The position numbers were made by a program, and so were the translations under genes. Positions 1 to 9,293 of a DNA stretch of 64,000 nucleotides are shown one piece after another. Each line of letters opens with the position of its first letter. Position 1 is the stretch's first letter. Source of the DNA: Chryseobacterium gleum (GTDB taxonomy: Bacteria > Bacteroidota > Bacteroidia > Flavobacteriales > Weeksellaceae); the NCBI RefSeq assembly GCF_900636535.1, contig NZ_LR134289.1, forward strand, positions 496,001 through 560,000, read 5' to 3'. Under the pieces are notes generated by a model. The model did no database searches. It was not told the DNA's origin and worked only from the letters and a program-made list of their open reading frames with translations.

Positions 1-441
1 GTTTGTGGTGTCCTTGCCAACAAAGAAAAATTTGATCAGGTTCCGAACAATGTTTTCAGAGAAAGCTCCAGAATCAATTCAACATTCGGAGGGAATTTTA
101 TTGACATGCTGCGTTTTCAGCTTGTTATGGAAGTGATCGAAAAAGAAAACCTTGTGGAGAATGCAAGGGTTGTTGGAGACTTCCTGTTGGAAAGTTTAAA
201 AGCTCTTGCTGAAAAATATCCAGAAAAAATTTCAAATGCAAGAGGAAGAGGATTGATGTGTGCGATCGATCTGCCAACGGCAGAACAAAGAAACCACCTG
301 ATGAACGAGCTTTTCAAAGATGGATTGATCATCCTTCCTTGTGGAGATCAGTCTCTTCGTTTCAGACCTCATCTGAATGTTACGAAAGAAGAAATCCAGC
401 TTGCTTTAGATAAAATTGAGAGCAATATTAATAAAATTTAA
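1..441 (+). CDS. lat: L-lysine 6-transaminase, C-terminal part
   Basis: The reading frame is open from the first base, so the gene begins upstream and only the last 146 residues are seen. They match class III PLP aminotransferases, in particular the lysine epsilon-aminotransferase branch, by the RINSTFGGN stretch near residue 30 and the C-terminal small domain with GRGLMCAIDLP and LRFRPHLNV. The family transfers the 6-amino group of lysine to 2-oxoglutarate in the cytoplasm, giving aminoadipate semialdehyde for lysine catabolism. The PLP-binding lysine lies outside the window. The branch assignment within class III rests on the substrate-pocket stretch and is fairly but not fully secure. Confidence 0.85.
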   Translation, partial: VCGVLANKEKFDQVPNNVFRESSRINSTFGGNFIDMLRFQLVMEVIEKENLVENARVVGDFLLESLKALAEKYPEKISNARGRGLMCAIDLPTAEQRNHLMNELFKDGLIILPCGDQSLRFRPHLNVTKEEIQLALDKIESNINKI

Positions 442-503
442 AACCTGGAATTTGTAATTTTAAAAAAAACGTTGTACATTTAGATACTCAAACATTTAGA
501 AAT

Positions 504-734
504 ATGGAAAGAAGTACGAGAGTATCAGTTTATGAAAGTGATAACCCTTCAGAAATTCAGTTGGTTAAATCTAAATTGGATGACGCACAGATTACAAATA
601 CGGTTGAAAACAACTATCTTACATTTACTACAACACCCACAGCAACTTCGCTGAAAGTAATGGTAGATCTGGAAGATGAATCCAAAGCATTTGAAATTAT
701 TGATGCTTACCTTCAACAAAGTGAAAATCAATAA
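504..734 (+). CDS. DUF2007-type small protein
   Basis: A 76-residue cytoplasmic protein with no signal or membrane segment. The alternating pattern (VSVYESDNPSEIQLVKSKL, then a beta hairpin, then an acidic C-terminal helix) fits the DUF2007 family of putative signal-transducing proteins, which have a small ferredoxin-like alpha/beta fold. No catalytic residues are known for the family and no partner can be read here. It lies 62 bases after the aminotransferase and is followed by a hairpin terminator, so it may be the last gene of that transcript. Confidence 0.75.
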   Translation: MERSTRVSVYESDNPSEIQLVKSKLDDAQITNTVENNYLTFTTTPTATSLKVMVDLEDESKAFEIIDAYLQQSENQ

Positions 735-766
735 ACAATTTCATAATTTTAAATTTTACTACTTCG

Positions 767-802
767 AACCGAAAATTAATTTTAATTAGTTTTCGGTTTT
801 TT
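767..802 (+). terminator. Rho-independent terminator
   Basis: AACCGAAAA (767-775) pairs with TTTTCGGTT (790-798) and is followed by a T run. It closes the 504-734 gene. Confidence 0.7.
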
Positions 803-870
803 AATTAAAATAAGACGACTTGAAGAACTGTTATTTTATATCAGAACCAGAAGTATTGGTCAGTTTTAAA

Positions 871-1040
871 TTTGACGCAAAGTTTTAGTAACTCTATATT
901 ATATTTTAAGAAAGCAAAGAAGGAATCAATTTCATTGATTCTCATTAAGCGAGCGGGTAGCCATTCGCTTATTCAACGACGGAGTTGCAATCTTTGCTCA
1001 CTTAAAATCTTAATTTTTTATAAATAAAGTCTTTGCGTTA
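871..1040. repeat. Structured intergenic repeat (REP/MITE-like)
   Basis: The interval holds nested inverted repeats and no credible ORF. The outer arms are ACGCAAAG (875-882) and CTTTGCGT (1031-1038). Inner pairs are AGCAAAGA (913-920) with TCTTTGCT (991-998), GAATCAAT with ATTGATTC around a 3-base loop (923-941), TAAGCGA with TCGCTTA (946-971), and CAAC/GTTG (974-987). This looks like the compact palindromic intergenic repeats seen in flavobacterial genomes. No second copy was found in this window, so the mobile nature is inferred. Confidence 0.45.
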
Positions 1041-1134
1041 ATAAAAATTAGGTTTTAGTTCATATAATCAAAGAGAAACAGTTCAGACTTTAGCCTTTTA
1101 ACTTTATACTTTTTAATCAATCAAAATCAACAAC

Positions 1135-1647
1135 ATGAATCCAGAAATTAAACTAAGACAAGCGGAAATTGAAGACAGGAACATTATTTGGGAAATCATC
1201 CAGCAATCTATTGAAAGAAGAAGACAGGACGGAAGCACCCAATGGCAGAACGGATACCCTAATCTTGGAACGGTAGAAAGTGATATTGCCAAAGGATTCG
1301 GACATGTTTTGACTGTAGATGGAGAGATTGCAGTGTATGCAGCCCTGATTCTGAATGATGAACCTGCCTATAGCACTATAGAAGGAGCCTGGCTGAGTGA
1401 TGGTGAATTTGTAGTCGTTCACAGAGTGGCAGTTGATGAAAAATTTGCAGGACAGGGTATGGTGAAAAAACTTTTTGACCATATCGAAGAGTTTACAAAA
1501 TCCCATGGCATTCAGAGTATTAAGGTTGATACGAACCATGACAATATCGCTATGCTGAAAATCCTTGAAGGGAGAGGATATTCTTATTGCGGAGAAGTTC
1601 TGTTACGAGATGGCATGAGAAAAGCTTTTGAGAAGATTATAATTTAG
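1135..1647 (+). CDS. GNAT family N-acetyltransferase
   Basis: A 170-residue GCN5-related acetyltransferase. The acetyl-CoA pyrophosphate-binding motif A is visible as VAVDEKFAGQGMVKKL near residues 100-117 (Q-G-x-G/A type loop), followed by the usual helix and a C-terminal strand (IKVDTNHDNIAMLKILEGRGY). The family moves acetyl from CoA to an amine; the substrate cannot be read from sequence. The gene stands alone behind the structured repeat and ends about 115 bases before the regulator of the efflux operon. Confidence 0.85.
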   Translation: MNPEIKLRQAEIEDRNIIWEIIQQSIERRRQDGSTQWQNGYPNLGTVESDIAKGFGHVLTVDGEIAVYAALILNDEPAYSTIEGAWLSDGEFVVVHRVAVDEKFAGQGMVKKLFDHIEEFTKSHGIQSIKVDTNHDNIAMLKILEGRGYSYCGEVLLRDGMRKAFEKIII

Positions 1648-1720
1648 GTAAAAAGTTAAATCAACTTTCATTGAATTTTTAAAAGAGCGTGTATTTATAA
1701 ACTCTATCAGGTTTGTTCGT

Positions 1721-1747
1721 TTGGTTCTGAACTAATTTCTACTTTTG
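1721..1747 (+). promoter_or_regulatory. Promoter and possible operator of the RND operon
   Basis: TTG (1721-1723), a 16-base spacer, then TACTTTTG (1740-1747), which matches the Bacteroidota -7 consensus TAnnTTTG. The start codon at 1764 is about ten bases beyond the expected transcription start. A short perfect dyad GTTC-T-GAAC (1724-1732) sits in the spacer, a natural place for the GbsR-like regulator to repress its own operon. Confidence 0.55.
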
Positions 1748-1763
1748 TTCAAATTTTTATATT

Positions 1764-2219
1764 ATGCACCAAAGTATAGAAATTGATGAGAAAATTTTTC
1801 AGGATGCCGTAAAATTTTATGGCACCGTGTTCAGCTTACCCCCTTTAGCATCAAAAATCTATTCCTACCTTCTTTTCGATTATGAGAAAGTAGGAATTAC
1901 TTTTGACGAATTTGTTGAAGTGCTCTCCGCAAGCAAAAGCTCTGTTTCCACCAGTATTTCATTACTGCTCAATGCTCAGCTTATCGTAGACCATAACAAA
2001 ATAGATGAGCGGAAACGGTATTTTTTCATCAATGATGAATACCAAAAAATACGATTCGAGAAAATTGTCCAGAAAATGCAGGACGAATTAAGACTATTAG
2101 AGGATTTAAACAATTTTAAAACAAGTAAAGACGATGGATACAACGAAAGAATAGAAGTTTACAAAGCACTCTTAAATAAAAACATAGAAAATATTCAGGA
2201 ATCTCTTAATAAACTATAA
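1764..2219 (+). CDS. GbsR/MarR-type transcriptional regulator
   Basis: A 151-residue winged-helix protein. Residues 20-80 form the HTH (PPLASKIYSYLLF, then FDEFVEVLSASKSSVSTSISLL and a wing with DERKRYFF), and residues 90-150 are a charged helical dimerisation tail. This is the GbsR subgroup of MarR-like regulators, which in Bacteroidota commonly precedes RND efflux operons. Its stop codon lies one base before the adaptor gene's ATG, so it is the first gene of the operon and probably autoregulates it. The ligand is unknown. Confidence 0.8.
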   Translation: MHQSIEIDEKIFQDAVKFYGTVFSLPPLASKIYSYLLFDYEKVGITFDEFVEVLSASKSSVSTSISLLLNAQLIVDHNKIDERKRYFFINDEYQKIRFEKIVQKMQDELRLLEDLNNFKTSKDDGYNERIEVYKALLNKNIENIQESLNKL

Positions 2220-2220
2220 A

Positions 2221-3408
2221 ATGAATAATAAGCTAGTTATACTTTCCATTGCAGCGCTTTCACTGACAGCGTGCAAAAAAGAAGCTCCGAAACAGGATGG
2301 TGCCAAGCCGTATCCTGTTATCTCAGTGGAGTCAAAAAATATAGTGGGTTATCAGACGTTTCCGGCTACCATTCAGGGTAGGGTAAACAATGATGTACGT
2401 GCAAAAATACAGGGATATATCACCCAAGTATTGGTAGATGAAGGGCAATATGTTACGAAAGGACAGCCACTGTTCCGTCTGGAGACCAATATCCTGAACG
2501 AAAATGCAGCGGCTTCCAAGGCAGGAATCGGTGCAGCAGCATCCAGTGTTGCAGCGGCTCAGGCTTCTGTAAATGCGGCTCAGGTTGAAGTAAACAAACT
2601 AAAACCTCTGGTTCAGAAAAATATCATCAGCAACGTACAGTTACAGACTGCGCAGGCTCAGTTAGCTCAGGCTCAGGCCCAGCTGCAGCAGGCCAATGCA
2701 GCCAAAAGACAGGCTGAAGCCAACTATAAAGGAGTAGAAGCCAACATCGAATATTCTATCATCCGTGCACCTATTTCGGGGGTAATCGGAAAGCTTCCAT
2801 TAAAAGTGGGAAGTTTGGTAGGCCCGTCTGATCAGACTCCTCTGACAACGATTTCTGATACATCTGAGATCTATGCTTACTTTGCCATGAATGAAAAAGA
2901 ATATTTTGATTTCCTTGAAAAATCTCCGGGAGCCTCTATGCCTGAGAAAATCAAAAACTTACCAATGGTTGAACTTCAGTTGGCTAATGGAAGTCTTTAT
3001 CCTGAAAAAGGAAAAATTGAAGCCATTACCGGTCAGATTGATCCTACAACCGGGACTATTCAGTTCAGAGTTGCGTTCTCCAATGCTCAGAAATTATTAA
3101 GTAATGGTAACAGCGGAACGATCAGATTCCCTCAGCATTATGATAATGTTCTTGTAGTTCCTGAAAGTGCTACTTACGAACAGCAGGGTATTGTCTACGT
3201 ATACAAAATAGATAAAGGAGATACTGCCAGAAATGTTGTTGTGAATGTTATTGACAGAATCGACAACTTAGCGCTGATCAAATCAGGAGTTAATAAAGGC
3301 GAAAAAGTTATTGCAGCTGGTATCGGAGGTTTGAAACCGGGAACAGCAGTGAAGCCGAAGCCCATCAAAATGGATAGTCTTGTTCAATCAATAAAACCGA
3401 AATTCTAA
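2221..3408 (+). CDS. RND efflux periplasmic adaptor lipoprotein (AcrA/MexA family)
   Basis: A 395-residue membrane fusion protein. The N-terminus has a lipobox ending at Cys18 (LSLTAC), so it is a lipid-anchored periplasmic protein. The lipoyl half-motifs (IQGYITQVLVDEGQYVTKGQPLF, and later APISGVIGKLPLKVGSLV) flank a long Ala/Gln-rich coiled-coil hairpin at about residues 100-180. Beta-barrel and membrane-proximal domains follow. It connects the inner-membrane pump encoded next with the outer-membrane channel. Its stop overlaps the pump's ATG by one base, which indicates translational coupling. Confidence 0.93.
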   Translation: MNNKLVILSIAALSLTACKKEAPKQDGAKPYPVISVESKNIVGYQTFPATIQGRVNNDVRAKIQGYITQVLVDEGQYVTKGQPLFRLETNILNENAAASKAGIGAAASSVAAAQASVNAAQVEVNKLKPLVQKNIISNVQLQTAQAQLAQAQAQLQQANAAKRQAEANYKGVEANIEYSIIRAPISGVIGKLPLKVGSLVGPSDQTPLTTISDTSEIYAYFAMNEKEYFDFLEKSPGASMPEKIKNLPMVELQLANGSLYPEKGKIEAITGQIDPTTGTIQFRVAFSNAQKLLSNGNSGTIRFPQHYDNVLVVPESATYEQQGIVYVYKIDKGDTARNVVVNVIDRIDNLALIKSGVNKGEKVIAAGIGGLKPGTAVKPKPIKMDSLVQSIKPKF

Positions 3409-6400
3409 TGATAAAAAACTTTATTAACAGACCGGTTTTATCCACCGTAATCTCAATCCTGATTGTGATTCTCGGTGTGCTGGGGCTGATCTCGTTACCG
3501 GTTACACAGTATCCGGATATTGCACCGCCTACGGTAAGTGTCTCCACAAACTATACGGGAGCCAACGCTGAGACGGTAATGAAAAGTGTTGTAGTACCTT
3601 TGGAAGAACAGATCAACGGGGTGGAAGGAATGGATTATATTACTTCCACTGCAGGAAACGACGGTTCTGCGCAAATCCAGGTTTTCTTCAAACAGGGAAT
3701 AGATCCGGATATTGCAGCGGTAAACGTACAGAACCGTGTAGCAAGAGCTACACCTTTACTTCCTGCTGAAGTAACGCGTTCAGGGGTGGTTACCCAGAAA
3801 CAGCAGACCAGTGCCCTGATGTATATGTCCTTCTATTCTGAAAATAAGGACCTGGATGATGTATACCTTCAGAACTTTTTGAATATCAATATTATTCCGA
3901 ACCTTAAAAGGGTAAATGGTGTTGGGGATGCGAACGTTTTCGGGGGTAAAAACTACTCAATGAGAATCTGGCTGGACCCTGCAAAAATGGCTGCTTATAG
4001 CGTAACACCTACTGATGTTACCAATGCCATCAATGAGCAGAGTAGAGAAGCCGCTGCAGGTTCTATCGGACAAAACAGCGGAAGCTCTTTTGAGTATATC
4101 ATCAAATATGTAGGTAAATTCAACGATAAAGAGCAGTACGACAATATCATCATCAAATCTCTTGCAAACGGACAAAACCTGATGCTAAAAGACGTTGCTA
4201 AAGTAGAACTGGCAGGACAGTCTTATACAGGAATCGGGGAGAACGGAAACAACCCTTCCATCAGTATGGGGATCTTCCAGACTCCGGGATCCAATGCACA
4301 GGAGATTATTAAAAATATCAAAGCCTATCTGAAATCAGCTGAGGGAACTTTCCCGCAGGGAATCAAATATACTTTCAACTTTGATACCAATGAATTCCTG
4401 GAAGCTTCTATTGATAAGGTAGTTCATACTTTGATTGAGGCCTTCATTCTGGTATTTATCGTAGTATATATTTTCCTTCAGGACTTCAGATCCACACTGA
4501 TCCCGGCTATTGCTGTTCCGGTATCTATTGTGGGAGCATTCTTCTTCCTGAACTTGTTTGGATATTCATTAAACCTCTTAACCTTATTTGCATTGGTACT
4601 GGCCATTGGTATTGTGGTGGATGATGCGATTGTCGTCGTCGAGGCGGTTCATGCTAAAATGGAGCACGGTATTTCTGATGCTAAGAAAGCTACGGTAGAA
4701 GCGATGGATGAAATTACAGGAGCTATTATTTCGATTACTTTGGTAATGGCAGCAGTATTTATCCCGGTAACGTTCATTACAGGACCTACAGGGGTATTCT
4801 ACCAGCAGTTTGGTATTACGCTGATTATAGCCATCATCATTTCTGCGATTAATGCATTAACGCTGAGTCCGGTTTTATGTTCATTATTCCTTAAACCTCA
4901 CGAAGCGCATCATGCAGAATATAAAAATCTAAACCTGTTACAGAAGTTTTTCTATAAGTTTAATATTGCTTTTAAAACAACTACTGAGCGTTACGGAAGA
5001 GGATTTGTATTCCTGTTAAGACATAAATGGGTTACCTTAATCATTTTTGCTGTTACCGGAGGTATCTTATTCTGGGCAAGCAGCAGTATGAAGAAAGGGT
5101 TTGTACCTACAGAAGACAGAGGGATTATCTTTACCGACGTACAGCTTCCTCCGGGAGCTTCCATGGAAAGAACTTATAATGCTTTAAAAACCCTTCAGGC
5201 GAAGGCATTGAAAGTTCCTGGCGTACAGAACGTAACGATTTCAACAGGTAGAGGATTCTTATCCGGAAACGGAAGTAACAACGGTCTTGCCTTTGTGAAA
5301 CTGAAACCATTCGAAGAAAGAAAAAAAGATGGACAGACTTCTGAAGATATCACTAAAAAGTTATTCGGAATTGTAGGATCTGTTCCTGATGCCAAAGTAG
5401 TATTCTTCCAGCCGCCAAGTGTACCGGGATTTGGTAACAGTGCCGGTTTTGAAATGGTATTGCTTGATAAATCCGGAGGAGAATATGCTGACCTGGATGC
5501 GAAAACCAATGAATTCATCGGTAAGCTGATGCAGAGACCGGAAATTCAGTTTGCACAGACTTCATTCAATACAAAATATCCTCAGTATCAGATGGAAATT
5601 AATGTTCCATTAGCAAAACAATTAGGAGTTTCTGTGAATGATATTCTAAGCACTATGCAAGGATACATCGGAGGAATTTATACTGCTGACTTTACCAAGT
5701 ATGGAAAACAGTTCAGAGTGATGGTTCAGGCTCTTCCTGAAAACAGAAAGAATATTGAAAATCTGAATCAGCTTTATGTAAGAACAGGATCTGGTATCAT
5801 GTCTCCGATTTCACAATTTGTGACATTGACAAAAGCATACGGGCCGCAATCTGTAAGCCGTTATAACCTGTTTACTTCAGTAAAAGTAACAGGAGCCAAC
5901 TCTGACGGATACAGCTCCGGGGATGCAATTGCCGCTGTACAGCAGGTAGCAGATGAAACCCTGAATCAAAACTATGCGGTAGAATTTACCGGGTTAACGA
6001 GAGAAGAATTAAATTCAGGATCTCAAACGCTTTTGATTTTCGGATTAAGCTTAATCTTCGTTTACTTTATCCTTTCTGCACAGTATGAAAGTTACATTCT
6101 TCCGCTGATCGTTATTATTTCCCTTCCTCTTGGGGTAATGGGAGCTTATTTCGGCCAGAAGATTATGGGACTGGAAAATAACATTTACTTCCAGATTGCC
6201 CTGATCATGCTTGTGGGACTACTGGCGAAGAATGCTATCCTTATTGTCGAGTTCGCTGTTCAGAGAAGGCATCACGGAGAAACGATTGTTATGTCAGCTA
6301 TCAATGCGGCGAAAGCAAGGGTAAGACCTATTCTGATGACCTCATTTGCTTTTATTTTCGGTTTATTACCGTTGGTTCTGGCAAGTGGAATCGGAGCAGT

Positions 6401-6554
6401 AGGTAACAGATCTATCGCTACGGGTGCGGCAATCGGATTATTGATAGGAACTGTTTTGGGATTATTCGTAATTCCGGTTCTGTATGTGATTTTTGAAACA
6501 CTGCAGGAAAAAATCAAACCTATCAAAAAAGAAGATATCAATTTAGCAGAATAA
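3408..6554 (+). CDS. RND multidrug efflux pump, inner membrane (AcrB/HAE1 family)
   Basis: A 1048-residue protein, the normal length for HAE1 pumps. It shows the N-terminal FINRPVLSTVISILIVILG segment, two large periplasmic loops, and TM4 with GIVVDDAIVVVEAV, carrying the two aspartates of the proton relay. The PAIAVPVSIVGAFFFL segment and the C-terminal half with SAQYESYILPLIVIISLPLG and the terminal TM bundle are also present. It exports drugs, dyes or bile-like compounds by proton antiport as a trimer with the adaptor and the outer-membrane factor encoded on either side. Confidence 0.95.
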   Translation: MIKNFINRPVLSTVISILIVILGVLGLISLPVTQYPDIAPPTVSVSTNYTGANAETVMKSVVVPLEEQINGVEGMDYITSTAGNDGSAQIQVFFKQGIDPDIAAVNVQNRVARATPLLPAEVTRSGVVTQKQQTSALMYMSFYSENKDLDDVYLQNFLNINIIPNLKRVNGVGDANVFGGKNYSMRIWLDPAKMAAYSVTPTDVTNAINEQSREAAAGSIGQNSGSSFEYIIKYVGKFNDKEQYDNIIIKSLANGQNLMLKDVAKVELAGQSYTGIGENGNNPSISMGIFQTPGSNAQEIIKNIKAYLKSAEGTFPQGIKYTFNFDTNEFLEASIDKVVHTLIEAFILVFIVVYIFLQDFRSTLIPAIAVPVSIVGAFFFLNLFGYSLNLLTLFALVLAIGIVVDDAIVVVEAVHAKMEHGISDAKKATVEAMDEITGAIISITLVMAAVFIPVTFITGPTGVFYQQFGITLIIAIIISAINALTLSPVLCSLFLKPHEAHHAEYKNLNLLQKFFYKFNIAFKTTTERYGRGFVFLLRHKWVTLIIFAVTGGILFWASSSMKKGFVPTEDRGIIFTDVQLPPGASMERTYNALKTLQAKALKVPGVQNVTISTGRGFLSGNGSNNGLAFVKLKPFEERKKDGQTSEDITKKLFGIVGSVPDAKVVFFQPPSVPGFGNSAGFEMVLLDKSGGEYADLDAKTNEFIGKLMQRPEIQFAQTSFNTKYPQYQMEINVPLAKQLGVSVNDILSTMQGYIGGIYTADFTKYGKQFRVMVQALPENRKNIENLNQLYVRTGSGIMSPISQFVTLTKAYGPQSVSRYNLFTSVKVTGANSDGYSSGDAIAAVQQVADETLNQNYAVEFTGLTREELNSGSQTLLIFGLSLIFVYFILSAQYESYILPLIVIISLPLGVMGAYFGQKIMGLENNIYFQIALIMLVGLLAKNAILIVEFAVQRRHHGETIVMSAINAAKARVRPILMTSFAFIFGLLPLVLASGIGAVGNRSIATGAAIGLLIGTVLGLFVIPVLYVIFETLQEKIKPIKKEDINLAE

Positions 6555-6559
6555 AATTA

Positions 6560-6645
6560 AGATTTAAGAAATTAGAAGTTAGCAATTAGGGATAAGTCTA
6601 AAAACTAACTTCTAACTTCTAAACTCTAACTTCTAATTAAAAATA
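6560..6645 (+). repeat. Inverted and direct repeat between pump and outer-membrane factor
   Basis: The 91-base gap contains TTAGAAGTTAG followed by several copies of CTAACTTCTAA-like units (around 6570-6638). These can fold back on the first unit. No promoter box is evident. It may be a hairpin that adjusts transcript stability or pump/channel stoichiometry inside the operon; that role is inference. Confidence 0.45.
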
Positions 6646-8061
6646 ATGAAGAGTTTATTAAACATCATAAAAGGAATCACTTTTTCAGTTTTCATACTCG
6701 GAGCCATTTCATCCTGTATGGCGAGAAAAGAATATGAAAGACCGAAGAACGTTGTGGACGAAAAGCTTTTCCGTACAGATATGCTTCCTTCGGACAGTAC
6801 GAATATTGCAGATATTTCCTGGAAAGAAATATTCACTGATCCGATATTGCAGGGGCATATTTCCAAGGCACTGGAGAACAACCTTGACATCAGGATTGCT
6901 TTGGAAAGTATTAATTCTGCGGAGGCCTATCTTAAACAGAGTAAAGCAGCCTATCAGCCGACACTTTCTATCGGGCCCAACTATACATTTCAGACGCAGT
7001 CTATCAACACCCAGTTTGGACAGATTATTGGAGAAAGGCGTTATGTAAACCAGTTTGACATTACGGCAAGTATCGGATGGGAAGCTGATATCTGGGGCAA
7101 ATTAAAAGCACAGGAGAAAGCACAGCTTGCGACTTATTTAGGAACTGTTGCCGCTCATAAAGCAGTTAAAAGCAGCTTGGTGTCTTCCATTGCTTCTGCG
7201 TATTATCAGTTGCTGACTTTTGATGCTCAGAAAAGAATCATTACAGAAACAATTGCCGTAAGGGAGAAAAATCTTGAAGCAACAAAAGCTTTAAAAGCTT
7301 CCGGAACTCTTACTGAAGTAGCCGTACAGCAAAGCGAAGCGCTTGTTTTCAATGCCAAATCATTACTGATTGATATTGATACACAGATCCAGCTGCTGGA
7401 AAATACCATGAGTCTTTTGATGGGAGAGCCCTCTCACTCAATTGAAAGATCTACATTGGAAGGACAAAAACTTCCGATTGATCTGAAACTCGGATATCCG
7501 ACTCAGCTTCTGGCCAACCGTCCGGATGTAATGAGAGCAGAATTTAATTTAATGAATGCTTTCCAACTGACGAATGCTGCCAAAGCTCAATTTTATCCTA
7601 CTTTAAAACTGACAGGAAGCGGCGGATTGCAGTCTGTGGATATAGACCATTTATTCAGTGTAAATTCATTGTTTGCAAATGTAGTGGCAGGATTGGCACA
7701 GCCGATTTTAAATAAAAGACAGATCCAGACCAACTATGACGTAAGTCTTGCCAATCAGGAAACGGCTTATCTGAACTTCAGAAAAACAGTTTTAACTGCA
7801 GGAAAAGAAGTTTCTGATGCCATCAGAGTATTTTCTGTACAGGATTCATTTATTGAATTGAAGCAAAAAGAACTGGATGCCTATAAAAAATCTGTTGACT
7901 ATTCCCAGGAATTGGTTAACTATGGTATGGCCAACTATCTTGAAGTGTTGAATGCAAGTGTGAATTCCTTGAATGCAGAGCTTAACATTTCCAATGCAAG
8001 ATACAGTAAAATGAAAGCAGCCGTAGAGCTTTATCAGGCTTTAGGCGGAGGTTGGAAATAA
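6646..8061 (+). CDS. RND efflux outer-membrane factor (OprM/CusC family lipoprotein)
   Basis: A 471-residue TolC-superfamily channel. The N-terminus has a lipobox ending at Cys24 (GAISSC), followed by the two tandem OEP repeats, with signature stretches FDITASIGWEADIWGKLKAQ (first half) and LLANRPDVMRAEFNL (second half). The trimer forms the outer-membrane barrel and periplasmic alpha tunnel for the adaptor/pump upstream. It is the last gene of the regulator-adaptor-pump-channel operon and is followed by a strong terminator. Confidence 0.93.
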   Translation: MKSLLNIIKGITFSVFILGAISSCMARKEYERPKNVVDEKLFRTDMLPSDSTNIADISWKEIFTDPILQGHISKALENNLDIRIALESINSAEAYLKQSKAAYQPTLSIGPNYTFQTQSINTQFGQIIGERRYVNQFDITASIGWEADIWGKLKAQEKAQLATYLGTVAAHKAVKSSLVSSIASAYYQLLTFDAQKRIITETIAVREKNLEATKALKASGTLTEVAVQQSEALVFNAKSLLIDIDTQIQLLENTMSLLMGEPSHSIERSTLEGQKLPIDLKLGYPTQLLANRPDVMRAEFNLMNAFQLTNAAKAQFYPTLKLTGSGGLQSVDIDHLFSVNSLFANVVAGLAQPILNKRQIQTNYDVSLANQETAYLNFRKTVLTAGKEVSDAIRVFSVQDSFIELKQKELDAYKKSVDYSQELVNYGMANYLEVLNASVNSLNAELNISNARYSKMKAAVELYQALGGGWK

Positions 8062-8085
8062 CCGTTTCAGCAATATAATATCATA

Positions 8086-8118
8086 AAAACGTATGTCAGC
8101 AATGGCATACGTTTTTTT
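8086..8118 (+). terminator. Rho-independent terminator of the efflux operon
   Basis: AAAACGTATG (8086-8095) pairs with CATACGTTTT and continues into a T run. The minus-strand gene at 8146-9126 converges on it. Confidence 0.85.
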
Positions 8119-8145
8119 ATGGTGAGGAAAGAATTAGTAAGACCC

Positions 8146-9126
8146 TTACAACATGGCCAATGTTTCCATAGCCTTTTTCTCTTTTTCAGAAAGTGTTTTT
8201 AAAATATCCGAAGCCTGATGAATATAGATCATTTCTTTTGTCTGGCTTACTTTTTCAAACAGTTGAGATACCTTTGTCCAAAGTTCAGCAATTTCTTTGA
8301 AGGCTTCATAACCAGCTTTTAACGGATCAAGTTGAAGCAGTTCATAACTTTCTTTCAAAAAATCACGGTATAAATTCCTGAATAAAGCTCCGCCTGTTCC
8401 TGCTTTTTCCATGAGTAAGGCTGCTTGCTTAAATTCTCCTTCAATATCTTTACTTGTATTGAACCATTTGACAATTTCAGTACTTGTTTTGAGGATTCCT
8501 TTATAAGAAATATTTGTGATAGGCGGGTTCAGATACTCCGCAGCATTATTTTTGATTGCAGTGATTACCGCTTTATTCAGATCGAATTTTCGCTCTGTTT
8601 TTCGGATAGTATAATACATATTTTTAGAAGACATCGGGCCTTTTTCAGCGCGGGCCATTGCCAGACTTTTTAATGAAGTTGTTACTTTACCGCCTTGTTG
8701 TCTGGTATCAACCAGGAATGCATTTTCGTGATCATAACCATAAATAGCAGCATAATGCCCGGCAAAATGGAAAGGATTTGAAAAATACTCCAGATGGTAA
8801 CAATCCATTTTTAATCCCACTGTCTGCCCGCTATCAAGAAGCGCTTTTACCTGATCCCATGCTTTTTGTTGTGAAGAGGTTTCTTTAACCGTTAGTTCAA
8901 GGTTAAGATTTTTGGCCAAATTTTGTGTGAGCAGATCAGGTTTTACTCGTCCTCCGATGAAAGGGAAGTCCATCGTTTTCATATTCCAATAGATAAAACC
9001 CAGACCTTCACCCAACCCGAAAAGCATTGGTTCAGAAAGTTCAATTCCAATTTGCCGAAGTAGAGTACCGGTTGCAGTAGTTTCGCAGTGCTGTCCGTCA
9101 AAGGCCTTTAGATTTTCTATTTTCAT
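8146..9126 (-). CDS. BtrH N-terminal / DUF4872 domain protein
   Basis: A 326-residue cytoplasmic protein. The N-terminal half resembles the BtrH N-terminal domain, a papain/C39-like fold. Cys14 lies in DGQHCETTATG, a His in FAGHYAAIYGYD (about residue 123), and an Asp in AFLVDTRQ, which together form a plausible Cys-His-Asp triad. The C-terminal half matches DUF4872 (helical, ending with LSEKEKKAMETLAML). BtrH of butirosin biosynthesis is an acyltransferase acting on carrier-protein thioesters. No biosynthetic genes are nearby, so a substrate cannot be given; a peptidase or acyl-hydrolase role is also possible. Confidence 0.7.
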   Translation of the reverse strand: MKIENLKAFDGQHCETTATGTLLRQIGIELSEPMLFGLGEGLGFIYWNMKTMDFPFIGGRVKPDLLTQNLAKNLNLELTVKETSSQQKAWDQVKALLDSGQTVGLKMDCYHLEYFSNPFHFAGHYAAIYGYDHENAFLVDTRQQGGKVTTSLKSLAMARAEKGPMSSKNMYYTIRKTERKFDLNKAVITAIKNNAAEYLNPPITNISYKGILKTSTEIVKWFNTSKDIEGEFKQAALLMEKAGTGGALFRNLYRDFLKESYELLQLDPLKAGYEAFKEIAELWTKVSQLFEKVSQTKEMIYIHQASDILKTLSEKEKKAMETLAML

Positions 9127-9258
9127 TTTTAAAGTGATGTTTTTGTGTGGTATTAATTCGATCAGAAAATTACATAAATATCATCAGATAAAAATTCACG
9201 TTTGCTCTTTTGTGTTAAATTTCTTTAAAGCATAAAATTAATTTGGAAATATGTATTT

Positions 9259-9270
9259 AACTACGTAGTT
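9259..9270. promoter_or_regulatory. 12-bp palindrome, candidate MarR operator
   Basis: AACTACGTAGTT is a perfect 12-base palindrome 23 bases before the GNAT start codon, in the divergent gap between the BtrH-like gene and the GNAT/MarR pair. Its position suits autorepression by the MarR protein encoded at 9785. Confidence 0.5.
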
Positions 9271-9293
9271 TTATACTTTAAAATACAAACACT

